Positions 45,664 through 53,296 of a stretch of DNA of 64,000 bases are shown one piece after another (position 1 is the stretch's first letter; every line of letters starts with the position of its first letter). Both the position numbers and the translations under genes were made by a program. The notes under the pieces are model-generated. The model was not told where the DNA came from, did no database searches, and was given only the letters and a program-made list of their open reading frames with translations. The DNA lies in assembly GCF_014651075.1 (NCBI RefSeq), contig NZ_BMWE01000001.1, positions 682,001 through 746,000 on the forward strand, written 5' to 3'. The stretch comes from Streptomyces djakartensis. Lineage in GTDB: Bacteria; Actinomycetota; Actinomycetes; Streptomycetales; Streptomycetaceae.

Positions 45664-46691
45664 CCGCCCAGCCGTCCCGGCTGCCCGCACCCGTCGAGAT
45701 CGACCTGGACGACAAGGGCAGGCTCACGCAGCCGGGCAGCGGTGCGCCCGTGCCCGCGGGCCGCGTCGCCGAGCACCTGTCCCGCAGGCTGGCCGTCCCG
45801 CGCTGGGCGACCGACATCCATGTGTACGTGCACGGGTGGCAGACCGCGCCGAGCAGCGCCACCCGTACCGCCATGCGCCTCCTCCGGCAGTCCGTGGAGC
45901 TGTACGAGGCGGCGCCCGACCGCTATCCGGGGCTGAAGGAGGGCTACCGTCCCTGGTGCGTGGTGGTCCGCTGGCCGTCCTCCAGTCTGCCCACGCTCAA
46001 GGGCTACCGCCGCATCCGCGACCGCGCCCACGCGATGAGCGCCGAAGGCACCGGTCACGCCCCGTTCGTCCTCGGCCATCTGCTCGGCTACCTGGACACC
46101 GAACGCACCGACCCGACGGGCCCCGCGGTGCTGGCCAACCAGAACGGACAGTTCCTGCACCTCGTCGGGCACTCCTTCGGCGGGCGGTTCCTGTGCGAGG
46201 CGGTGCAACGGGCCGCCGAACAACCTCCCGTGCTCGGCTGGAGCACACCGCACGATCCTCGCCGCCCGTTCACCGTGGACAGCACCCTGATCTTCCAGAT
46301 GGCCGCCCCACGTGACGCCTTCGTCCGGCACTTCGGCGCGCTCTTCCCACGCGACGGGCACCCCGGTGCACCATTGCGCGGTCCCCTCGTCCTCACCCAC
46401 TCTCGTTGGGACCGGGCCACGGGTTTCTGGCACCTGCGCGCCGAGAAGGCGCCCGGCATCGGTCACTCGGGCGCGGGCGCGGCGCCGGTTCCGCAGTTCA
46501 CCACCAGGCTGCTGCCCACGCACGAGGTCTACGAGCAGACCACGCTGGACCATCACGTGGTCAACGTGGACGCCGACTGGCTGTACCGTGGCAGCCGGCG
46601 CACCCGTCTGCATCCCGCGGGAGCCCACTCGGACTTCCTGCGACCGGAGTCCGCACACCTGCTGCTCACCCTGGCGGAGCGCTCTCGCTGA
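45660..46691 (+). CDS. alpha/beta serine hydrolase of the CHAT operon
   Basis: A 343-aa protein starting at a GTG within the CHAT stop. It has the alpha/beta hydrolase order: oxyanion strand HVYVHGWQ (~residue 55), nucleophile elbow VGHSFGG with Ser172, and a late His323 in GAHSDF as likely third catalytic residue. No signal peptide or membrane helix, so it acts in the cytoplasm. It resembles lipase/esterase-like hydrolases of unknown substrate. With a protease as immediate neighbour, it may be a membrane-lipid- or ester-attacking effector activated by cleavage; that is inference. Ends the operon; the next gene is convergent. Confidence 0.75.
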   Translation: MTAQPSRLPAPVEIDLDDKGRLTQPGSGAPVPAGRVAEHLSRRLAVPRWATDIHVYVHGWQTAPSSATRTAMRLLRQSVELYEAAPDRYPGLKEGYRPWCVVVRWPSSSLPTLKGYRRIRDRAHAMSAEGTGHAPFVLGHLLGYLDTERTDPTGPAVLANQNGQFLHLVGHSFGGRFLCEAVQRAAEQPPVLGWSTPHDPRRPFTVDSTLIFQMAAPRDAFVRHFGALFPRDGHPGAPLRGPLVLTHSRWDRATGFWHLRAEKAPGIGHSGAGAAPVPQFTTRLLPTHEVYEQTTLDHHVVNVDADWLYRGSRRTRLHPAGAHSDFLRPESAHLLLTLAERSR

Positions 46692-46752
46692 AGCGCCCGG
46701 TGACCGGATCGGTCGGGAGTGCTTCGACGCCCGGGTCCGAAACGGTCGGCGC

Positions 46753-47253
46753 TCAGCGCTGGGCCGTGGTGTTCGCACCGTCCAGCGCCTCCCGGATGAT
46801 GTCCGCGTGCCCGGCGTGCTGGGCCGTCTCCCTGATCATGTGCAGCAGGATCCGCCGCGCCGACCAGTACTCGGGTTCCGGCGGCGACCACGGGGTCCTC
46901 GGCAGGGGCACCCTGATGTCCAGGTCCGGGAGTGCCGCGACGGCCTCCTCGGTCGCCCGCGCGGCCACCGCGTACCGCTCCAGCAGTCCGGCGAGCGTGT
47001 CCCCCTCGCCCATGCGGTACTGCTCCATGTCGAGCATGCCGCCGGGCAGTTCACCGTCGCGCTTGACCATGATCTGCGTCCACGTCTCCTCCCCCTGGGC
47101 GAGATGCCGCACGATCCCGCCCAAGGTCAGCCCACTCACGGTGGTCCGCCGCGCGGCCTGCGTGTCGTCGAGCCCCCGCACGGTGATCAGCAGCAGCTCC
47201 CGCTGCTCCGCGAGTGCCTGACACAGCTCCGTCTTTTCCGGGGAAGTAGTCAT
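46753..47253 (-). CDS. DinB family protein
   Basis: A 166-aa four-helix DinB/DUF664-like protein. The metal-binding His pattern is visible: GGIVRHLAQGEETW (His ~50) and MIRETAQHAGHADIIRE (His ~147 and ~150). Members are often thiol-dependent S-transferases (bacillithiol/mycothiol), but the substrate here is unknown. The ATG at 47253 begins the DinB homology; the longer upstream frame is not protein-like. Confidence 0.85.
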   Translation of the reverse strand: MTTSPEKTELCQALAEQRELLLITVRGLDDTQAARRTTVSGLTLGGIVRHLAQGEETWTQIMVKRDGELPGGMLDMEQYRMGEGDTLAGLLERYAVAARATEEAVAALPDLDIRVPLPRTPWSPPEPEYWSARRILLHMIRETAQHAGHADIIREALDGANTTAQR

Positions 47254-47330
47254 GGCACGACCGTAGGGGGCATGTAGGTCAGGTCCTGTCCGCGATCCGC
47301 AGCGCTCCGGCCAGGCAGGGGGCGCGCCGT

Positions 47331-48233
47331 TCAGCCCTTCACGCCGATCGCGGCGTAGACGTTGATGTCCGCGTCCGTCACGTCGTTGATGTCGCGGTAG
47401 CGCACCTTCTCGAGGTCGTCGAGCCCGGCGAGGAAGGACGCCTCCGGCTGCTCGGGGACGGGCGCGGCGTGGTCGGGCCGCCACCGGTGGGCGGGGACGA
47501 CGCCCGGGTCGGCGAGCTCCAGCCGGTTCTCCGTGAAGAACCGCTCGACATCGGCCCGGGACCGCAGCACGAAGGTGAACCCCCGCTCCGTGTAGGTCCG
47601 CTGGACCGCGCGGATGTTCTCCGGGTTGAGGTCGTCGGTGAGGTGACTGAGCACCAGCCGGCTGCCGACGGGCAGCGCGTCGAGCAGCTCGCGCACCAGC
47701 GGATAGGCCTCGTCGTCCGCCACGAAGTGCAGGACGGCGACCAGACACAGCGCGACCGGCTGGCCGAAGTCCAGTGTCTTCGCTGCCTGTTCGAGGATGC
47801 TGCCCGGTTCCCGCAGGTCGGCGTCGATGTAGTCCGTGCGGCCCTCGGGGCCGCTGGTCAGCAGGGCCCGCGCGTGCGCCAGCACGACCGGGTCGTTGTC
47901 GACGTACACGACCCGTGAGGCGGGCGCGATCCGCTGGGCGATCTGGTGCACGTTCTCGGCGGTCGGCAGCCCGGTCCCGATGTCGAGGAACTGCCGGATC
48001 CCGTCCTGTTCCACCAGGTCGGTCACCGCGCGCCGCAGGAAGTCGCGGTTGTGCCGTACGTCGAGGTATCCGCGCGGGTTGGCGGCGAGCGCGGCGGCGG
48101 CCGCCTCCCGGTCGGCGGGGTAGTGGTCCTTGCCGCCGAGGAAGACGTCGTAGACCCGGGCCGGGTGCGCCTTGCTGCTGTCGATCCTCCTCTGCAGCTC
48201 GGAGGGATCCTGGCTGAGGGCGTCAGCGGTCAT
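47331..48233 (-). CDS. SAM-dependent methyltransferase (DUF574 family)
   Basis: A 300-aa protein of the actinomycete DUF574/PF04672 methyltransferase group. Family-typical stretches are ARVYDVFLGGKDHYPADREA, the SAM loop FLDIGTGLPTAENVHQIA (motif I) and VVYVDNDPVVLAHARALL. The start ATG lies just inside an open upstream frame. Substrate unknown. A TCAACAACC direct repeat occurs in its upstream region. Confidence 0.88.
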   Translation of the reverse strand: MTADALSQDPSELQRRIDSSKAHPARVYDVFLGGKDHYPADREAAAAALAANPRGYLDVRHNRDFLRRAVTDLVEQDGIRQFLDIGTGLPTAENVHQIAQRIAPASRVVYVDNDPVVLAHARALLTSGPEGRTDYIDADLREPGSILEQAAKTLDFGQPVALCLVAVLHFVADDEAYPLVRELLDALPVGSRLVLSHLTDDLNPENIRAVQRTYTERGFTFVLRSRADVERFFTENRLELADPGVVPAHRWRPDHAAPVPEQPEASFLAGLDDLEKVRYRDINDVTDADINVYAAIGVKG

Positions 48234-48262
48234 GGACGTCTCCCGAAGAGTAGGTAGTTCAA

Positions 48263-48290
48263 TCAACAACCAAGCCGTCGGTCAACAACC
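48263..48290. repeat. TCAACAACC direct repeat upstream of the methyltransferase
   Basis: TCAACAACC occurs at 48263-48271 and 48282-48290 with a 19-base period, in the gap between two minus-strand genes. The spacing of about two helical turns could suit a regulator binding one face of the helix. Confidence 0.3.
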
Positions 48291-48357
48291 TAACGCCCCG
48301 CGCGACTTGGTGGTGCCCGTATACGACTGGCGAAGCCGGTACGCGAGTTCCACCGGG

Positions 48358-49695
48358 TCAGCCGGTGGTCCCGGCCTCGACCCACTTCTCCCCGCCCAGC
48401 GGGAACTCGTACGCCGGTCGCCCGTTGTTCCCGCTAGTGCGGAACGGCCGGCCCCGGTCGTCCACCGTCAGCGTGCCCTTGCGGCTGCCGCTGGACCAGC
48501 TCAGCTCCAGGTACCAGCTGACGTCGTAGGCGGAGGCGTCGGCCCGGATGTGGTACACCTCCGGGTCGGACTCACTCACCTTGAACGGGAAGTCGCGATG
48601 CCCCGCCTCGGGGACGACGGCGGGCCGCGCGGCGTCGAGGGCGACCGTGAAGAAGCGAGTGGGGACGCCGCCGCCGCAGCCGACGCCCGGATAGCCCATG
48701 GCGTAGTCGTTCCAGGCGAGCGGCGCCCGCTTGCCGGCCATACGGACCGTCAGCCCGTCGATCACCACCGTCTTCTTGCCGGTGCCCTGCACGGTGAGCT
48801 TCAGGTACTGCTCCCCGGACGGCACGGCTCCCGTCGCCGCGACCCAGGCGGGCGCGTCCTGCTCCAGCGGCGGCGGCCCGACCTGACCCGGCGGCCGGTT
48901 CACCAGGTAGCGCTGGGAGCAGGGGCTCTCCCAGGCGTGCGGGCTGGTGTTCACGGTGAGGGGGGCGGGTCCCGGGGCCCCGGCCGTGTCCCGGCCCGGG
49001 CGATCGGTGCCTGGCCCGGTGCCGGCGGCCGGGGCCGATGAGGCGGGAGCCTTGGAGGGGGCGGCCTTCCTTCTGCCTTCGCCCTCGCCCTTGGCCCTGT
49101 CCCTGACCTTGTCCTTGCCGGTGCGGGCGGAGGGGCTGCCCGAGGGCGACACCGAGGCGGCCGATCGGCCGTCCGGCCGGCTCCCTCCGCCGGATACCGC
49201 CGCCGAACCGCCACGTCCGGCGTCGTCGCCCCCGCCCGAGGGCACCGCCACGGCGAGGCCGACCCCGCCCAGGACCACGGCGACGGCGACACCGGCGAGC
49301 AGCGGACGCCGCGCACGGTGGCCCGGGGCCTCCCCCGGGGCGCCCACCTCCAGCCCTTCCGAACGACCCGCTTCCGAAGCCGCCTCCGCCTCGGGCACCA
49401 CCTCCGGCACCGGAGCGACCGCGCCCTTGCGCCCCCGGTCGGCATCGGCGAGCACCCACCGCCGGTGTAACTCGACGAGTTCCTCGGGCGACGCCCTGCA
49501 CAGCCGGGCGAGCCTCTCCACCGGCGCGTAGTCGGTCGGTACGGCGTCCCCGTTGCAGTACCGGTGCAGCGTCGACGTACTCATGTGGAGCCGCTTGGCG
49601 AGCACCCCGTAGCTCAGCCCGGAGCGCTCCTTCAACTCCCCCAGCAGCGCGGCGAAGTCAGCCGCGGCCGTGCCTTCCGACACCCGTTCCTCCAT
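48358..49695 (-). CDS. HTH-domain protein with transmembrane helix and exported domain
   Basis: A 445-aa protein. An XRE/Cro-type HTH lies at ~15-70 (YGVLAKRLHMSTSTLHRY), then a charged linker, one hydrophobic segment at ~130-152 (RPLLAGVAVAVVLGGVGL), a long Ser/Pro/Gly-rich linker (~155-250) and an extracellular beta-rich domain (~250-445) with two Cys. This is a membrane-tethered DNA-binding protein, a type common in streptomycetes; it may transmit an outside signal directly to DNA. Function unknown. It is divergent from the DUF4232-like lipoprotein gene. Confidence 0.8.
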   Translation of the reverse strand: MEERVSEGTAAADFAALLGELKERSGLSYGVLAKRLHMSTSTLHRYCNGDAVPTDYAPVERLARLCRASPEELVELHRRWVLADADRGRKGAVAPVPEVVPEAEAASEAGRSEGLEVGAPGEAPGHRARRPLLAGVAVAVVLGGVGLAVAVPSGGGDDAGRGGSAAVSGGGSRPDGRSAASVSPSGSPSARTGKDKVRDRAKGEGEGRRKAAPSKAPASSAPAAGTGPGTDRPGRDTAGAPGPAPLTVNTSPHAWESPCSQRYLVNRPPGQVGPPPLEQDAPAWVAATGAVPSGEQYLKLTVQGTGKKTVVIDGLTVRMAGKRAPLAWNDYAMGYPGVGCGGGVPTRFFTVALDAARPAVVPEAGHRDFPFKVSESDPEVYHIRADASAYDVSWYLELSWSSGSRKGTLTVDDRGRPFRTSGNNGRPAYEFPLGGEKWVEAGTTG

Positions 49696-49923
49696 CCCCC
49701 ATGAGCCCCACCGTCCCGTTCCCCCGTTCCAGGGGAGGGCCGTTTCCCCTGGTCAAGTCCTGTGCGGGCGTTCCAGCGTCCCTGATCGCCCGCCGGTTGT
49801 GGCGGCTGGGACGGTTCACCGCACAAGCTCAGGTCATCCAAGCACGCCGCTCCCGGCACGCCGGTGGCGCGGCTCGCTGAGGCCCGCACACCGACGACCT
49901 TTGTCCGAAAGGAAGACCCACTC

Positions 49924-50646
49924 ATGCGCAAGTTCCACGCCCTCCCCGTCACCCTCCTGGCCGCCCTCGCCCTCACGGCGTGTCAGGACGGCACGGGCAC
50001 GAAGGACGAGGGTGCCGCGGAGCCCCGGCTGACGTCGGCGGCCACGGCGCCGGCCAAGGCGACCACCGCGGTCACCGACGCGAAGGACACGAAGGACACG
50101 AAGGACACGAAGTCGGAGACGGCCGCCAAGGCGGACGGCGGGAACTCCGGGACCGCCGGCAACCCGAAGCGCGGGAACTCCGGGACGGCCAAGCCCACAG
50201 ACCCCTCCGACCCGGCCAACCGCGTCTCCTGCAACGGCTCCAACACCACCGTCACGGCCGAGCCGGTCTCCCGCCCCCTGAACCACATGCTGATCACGGT
50301 CAAGAACACCGGCTCGAAGTACTGCGACCTGACGTACTTCCCGGTGCTCCGCTTCGACGAGATGCAGTGGGTCCCGCAGCCGATCGGGGACTCGCGGGCG
50401 CAGGCGGTGACGACCCTGGCGCCGGGCGAGTCCGGCTACGCGGGTGTGACGCTGTCGGCGGCCGACGGCAGCGGCGAGCACGGCAGGACCAGTCACAAGC
50501 TCACGGTCGGCTTCCAGGGCCGCACGCCGAACAGCAGCGGCGGCCCCTCGGCGCTCCCGAAGCTGCCCGCCGAGGGCGTGTACTACGACAGCTCGCTGAC
50601 GGTCACGTACTGGCTGCGGGACATGGACCAGGCCCTGTCCTACTGA
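49924..50646 (+). CDS. DUF4232-like lipoprotein
   Basis: A 240-aa exported lipoprotein: the signal ends in LALTACQD. The N-terminal linker includes a 9-base tandem repeat encoding DTK-DTK-DTK. The folded C-terminal part (NHMLITVKNTGSKYCDLTYF...) fits the DUF4232 beta-sandwich. Two Cys (RVSCNG and KYCDLTY) could form a disulfide. It converges with hemB. Confidence 0.75.
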   Translation: MRKFHALPVTLLAALALTACQDGTGTKDEGAAEPRLTSAATAPAKATTAVTDAKDTKDTKDTKSETAAKADGGNSGTAGNPKRGNSGTAKPTDPSDPANRVSCNGSNTTVTAEPVSRPLNHMLITVKNTGSKYCDLTYFPVLRFDEMQWVPQPIGDSRAQAVTTLAPGESGYAGVTLSAADGSGEHGRTSHKLTVGFQGRTPNSSGGPSALPKLPAEGVYYDSSLTVTYWLRDMDQALSY

Positions 50647-50661
50647 CGCCCTGCCGATGTC

Positions 50662-51660
50662 CTACCGACGGTTCAGCTTCTGGGCCACCTCGGTGGCCCA
50701 GTAGGTGAGGATGTTCCGGGCCCCGGCCCGCCGGATACCGGTCAGGGCCTCCATGATCGCGCGGTCCCGATCGATCCAGCCCTTCTCGGCGGCGGCCTCG
50801 ATCATCGAGTACTCGCCGGAGATCTGGTAGGCGACCACGGGCACGTCCACGGCGTCGGCGACCCGGGCCAGGATGTCCAGGTAGGGGCCGGCGGGCTTGA
50901 CCATCACCAGGTCGGCGCCCTCCTCGAGATCGAGGGCGAGCTCCCGCAGGGACTCCCGCACGTTCGCCGGATCCTGCTGGTACGTCTTCCGGTCCCCCTG
51001 CAGGGACGAGGCGACAGCCTCCCGGAAGGGCCCGTAGAAGGCGGAGGCGTACTTCACGGTGTAGGCGAGGATGGCGACGTCCTCCCGCCCGATCTGGTCG
51101 AGGGCGTCACGGATGACCCCGACCTGCCCGTCCATCATCCCGCTCGGGCCCACCACATGGGCCCCGGCATCGGCCTGCACCTGGGCCATCTCGGCGTACC
51201 GCTCCAGGGTCGCGTCGTTGTCGACCCGCCCCTGGTCGTCCAGCACGCCGCAGTGCCCGTGATCGGTGGTCTCGTCGAGGCACAGATCGGACATGACGAG
51301 GAGATCGTCACCGACCTCGGCCCGCACGTCCCGCAGGGCGACCTGCAGGATCCCGTCCGGATCGGTCCCCGGCGTGCCGAGGGGGTCCTTCTTCGACTCC
51401 TCCGGGACACCGAACAGCATGATCCCGGAGACACCGGCCGCGACGGCCTCCGCGGCCGCCTTCTTCAGGCTGTCCCGGGTGTGCTGGACGACTCCCGGCA
51501 TGGCGGCGATCGGCACGGGCTCGTCGACGCCCTCACGCACGAAGGCCGGGAGGATGAGATCGGCAGGGTGCAGCCTGGTCTCGGCGACCATCCGCCGCAT
51601 GACGGGGTTGGTCCGCAGACGCCGCGGCCGCGTACCGGGAAAAGATCCGTACGTCGTCAT
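50662..51660 (-). CDS. hemB: delta-aminolevulinic acid dehydratase (porphobilinogen synthase)
   Basis: A 332-aa enzyme that condenses two 5-aminolevulinate molecules to porphobilinogen. Family marks: [17 protein letters not shown], the metal-site region around residues 120-135, the Schiff-base Lys pair [12 protein letters not shown] (~205) and [13 protein letters not shown] (~256). Normal length. In related genomes, as I recall, hemB follows hemD directly; here 3.3 kb with an IS relic lies between them, so hemB probably needs its own promoter. Confidence 0.95.
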   Translation of the reverse strand: MTTYGSFPGTRPRRLRTNPVMRRMVAETRLHPADLILPAFVREGVDEPVPIAAMPGVVQHTRDSLKKAAAEAVAAGVSGIMLFGVPEESKKDPLGTPGTDPDGILQVALRDVRAEVGDDLLVMSDLCLDETTDHGHCGVLDDQGRVDNDATLERYAEMAQVQADAGAHVVGPSGMMDGQVGVIRDALDQIGREDVAILAYTVKYASAFYGPFREAVASSLQGDRKTYQQDPANVRESLRELALDLEEGADLVMVKPAGPYLDILARVADAVDVPVVAYQISGEYSMIEAAAEKGWIDRDRAIMEALTGIRRAGARNILTYWATEVAQKLNRR

Positions 51661-51731
51661 GCCCCTACGCTACGCCCGCCCAAATCCTCGCGATGCCGAC
51701 GCCTTGTCGCTTACCGCGGGCAATCGTGCCG

Positions 51732-51939
51732 CCAGGGACTTGTCCGGCCGATCATGTCCGGAGCCAGATGACCAGGGCTGCCGCTGTGGTGGTGCCGAGG
51801 TAGACGTAGCCGCGCTTGTCGTAGCGGGTGGCGACCGCGCGAGGCTGTTTTTTCGACATCCGTCAGATCCCCTCGTCCCGTTTCCACCTCAACGACCCGG
51901 ACACGGGCCAGTCACATGATCGGCCGAGTAAATCCCAGG
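51732..51939. mobile_element. relic of an IS5-type insertion sequence
   Basis: 26-bp terminal inverted repeats are at 51732-51757 and 51914-51939, with about five mismatches (core ACATGATCGGCCG). Between them only the two ends of a transposase gene survive. The relic resembles a MITE-like internally deleted element. A third copy of the same end, in direct orientation with the right-hand end, lies at 53046-53071. The transposase C-terminus has the ATRYDKRGYVYLGT pattern of IS5-group elements. Confidence 0.75.
51752..51859 (-). pseudogene. transposase remnant (start fused to C-terminus)
   Basis: A 35-codon frame reads MSKKQPRAVATRYDKRGYVY and ends LVIWLRT. The first residues look like a transposase start and the rest like the C-terminal end of an IS5-type transposase, joined in frame after loss of the catalytic core. 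It cannot be an active enzyme. Its stop lies inside the right terminal repeat. Confidence 0.65.
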
Positions 51940-51941
51940 GC
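51869..51941 (+). repeat. IS-end direct repeat, copy 1
   Basis: About 73 bases comprising the leader and left terminal repeat of the IS relic. It is repeated, with about 75-80% identity by eye, at 53003-53073 in the same orientation. The two copies bracket the APH-like gene. Confidence 0.7.
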
Positions 51942-52066
51942 CTGTGCAGGTCCCGCTTTGCGATGCTTGTCGCCGGGTCCGGGGCTGGCCGCCGAATGAT
52001 GTTCACGAAGATCGGGGCATCGCTGCTGTCCCCAGACGTGTGTGACTCAACAAGAGGGAGAACGGT

Positions 52067-52909
52067 ATGGAGCCATTAGAACTCCACCGCGCGGTTGAGG
52101 CAGGACGGGCGACCGCTTCGGAGCTGGGTCTTCAGGTAGACGATGCGATCGTCATCCACAACTCGGACCGCATCGCGCTCCGCCTGGTTCCTTGCGATGT
52201 TCTGGCTCGGGTCGCACCTTCGGGGCATCTGGCTGATGCCGAGTTCGAAGTAGAAGTTGCTCGCCGTCTCGCCGACGTCGATGCGCCGGTGGCTGAGCTC
52301 GAGCGTCGGGTCGAGCCCCGAGTCTATTTGCGTGACGCGTTCGCCATCTCGCTCTGGACCTACTACGAACCTGTGGGATCAGAGATCGCGCCGGCCGACT
52401 ACGCAGACGTGTTCCTGCGGCACCATGCCGCCTTGCGGCAGATCGATCTAGACGCACCGCATTTCACCGACCGAGTCGCCGTGGCACTGAGAGAGGTGAA
52501 CGACCGGGAGCAGTCTCCCGAGCTGCCCGATTTTGACCGGGCACTCCTCAGCGACACACTCAGTGGACTGAGCGCCGCGATCAGCAGCGACAAAGCCGGC
52601 GACCAGCTGTTGCACGGCGAGCCTCACCCGGGCAACCTCCTGAAAACGAGTAGAGGGCCGCTTTTCGTAGACCTTGCCACCTGCTGCCGTGGGCCGATCG
52701 AGTTCGACCTCGCCCATGCGCCCCAAGAAGTGGGAAGGCACTATGCGGGGGCTGACCACGACCTGATCCACCGGTGCCGCGCCCTGAACTGGGCGATGTT
52801 CTCCGCCTGGCGCTGGCGCCGAGACGACCAAATGCCCGACCGGGACCACTGGAGAGTGGAGGGCCTCAACCAGCTTCGTGCTGCACTCGATCGCTGCGGA
52901 CTGGGCTGA
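52067..52909 (+). CDS. aminoglycoside phosphotransferase-like kinase
   Basis: A 280-aa protein of the APH/choline-kinase superfamily. The catalytic loop reads HGEPHPGNLL (~residue 186) where APH enzymes usually have HGDxHxxN, so the catalytic Asp is replaced by Glu. The metal-site motif is FVDLA instead of the common IDWE. These changes leave true kinase activity uncertain. GC content is lower than in the neighbours, and the gene is bracketed by two copies of an IS end, so it was probably acquired. RBS-like GAGGGAGAA precedes the ATG. A role in antibiotic resistance should not be assumed. Confidence 0.7.
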   Translation: MEPLELHRAVEAGRATASELGLQVDDAIVIHNSDRIALRLVPCDVLARVAPSGHLADAEFEVEVARRLADVDAPVAELERRVEPRVYLRDAFAISLWTYYEPVGSEIAPADYADVFLRHHAALRQIDLDAPHFTDRVAVALREVNDREQSPELPDFDRALLSDTLSGLSAAISSDKAGDQLLHGEPHPGNLLKTSRGPLFVDLATCCRGPIEFDLAHAPQEVGRHYAGADHDLIHRCRALNWAMFSAWRWRRDDQMPDRDHWRVEGLNQLRAALDRCGLG

Positions 52910-53002
52910 ACTTGAGGCAGAGGGGCTGCTGTGTCCCGATCCGCTGCGCCGTGTGGGGCATCCCGTCACGGTGCAGCGGTCGCTCTCGGTCGGTCTGAGA
53001 GG

Positions 53003-53073
53003 CCCCTCGCCCCGTGCCCACGTCAACGACCCGGACGGACTCGTCACATGATCGACCGGACAAGTCCCAGGGC
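53003..53073 (+). repeat. IS-end direct repeat, copy 2
   Basis: Includes a 26-bp terminal repeat (53046-53071) that matches the IS relic's ends; its core ACATGATCGACCGGACAAGT fits the relic's right end even better than the relic's own left end. No transposase sequence is attached. Confidence 0.7.
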
Positions 53074-53204
53074 GGCACGAGTGGGCGCGACGGCACCCCG
53101 CACCGCCGGGCTGCGCAACGCGCCGCCCTCAGCCCCGACGCCGAGAGCACCACGCCGCCCACAATGCGCCCCCACCCACCCAGGGTCCATCCTGAAAGTC
53201 CAAG

Positions 53205-53234
53205 GACTCCAAGGACAAGGACTCCAAGGACAAG
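53205..53234 (+). repeat. two 15-bp tandem units
   Basis: GACTCCAAGGACAAG occurs twice in exact tandem, with a partial unit before and after. It looks like a fragment of a Lys/Asp/Ser-rich coding tail. Confidence 0.6.
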
Positions 53235-53296
53235 GACCCCGACGGCCGAACGACACCGCCGCCGTCCCTCCGTACCCACCCCCCACGGAGGACGCG

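Larger units (their letters stand above)
51661..52066. other. gap with an IS relic between hemB and the APH-like gene
   Basis: The 406 bases hold a 208-bp transposon relic (51732-51939) with both terminal inverted repeats and a 35-codon remnant frame, plus the leader of the APH-like gene. Nothing else is recognised. Confidence 0.7.
52910..53296. other. gap with an IS end and gene debris
   Basis: It contains the second IS-end copy (53003-53073), a 15-bp tandem repeat (53205-53234) that encodes a Lys/Asp/Ser tail in one frame (KSKDSKDKDSKDKD), and the leader of the flavin oxidoreductase. The Lys/Asp stretch may be the leftover end of a lost gene. Confidence 0.5.

Noticed and set aside
53205..53234. 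Tandem repeats as a possible CRISPR
   Set aside because: Only two exact units with no spacers; better explained as coding debris (Lys/Asp/Ser tail).
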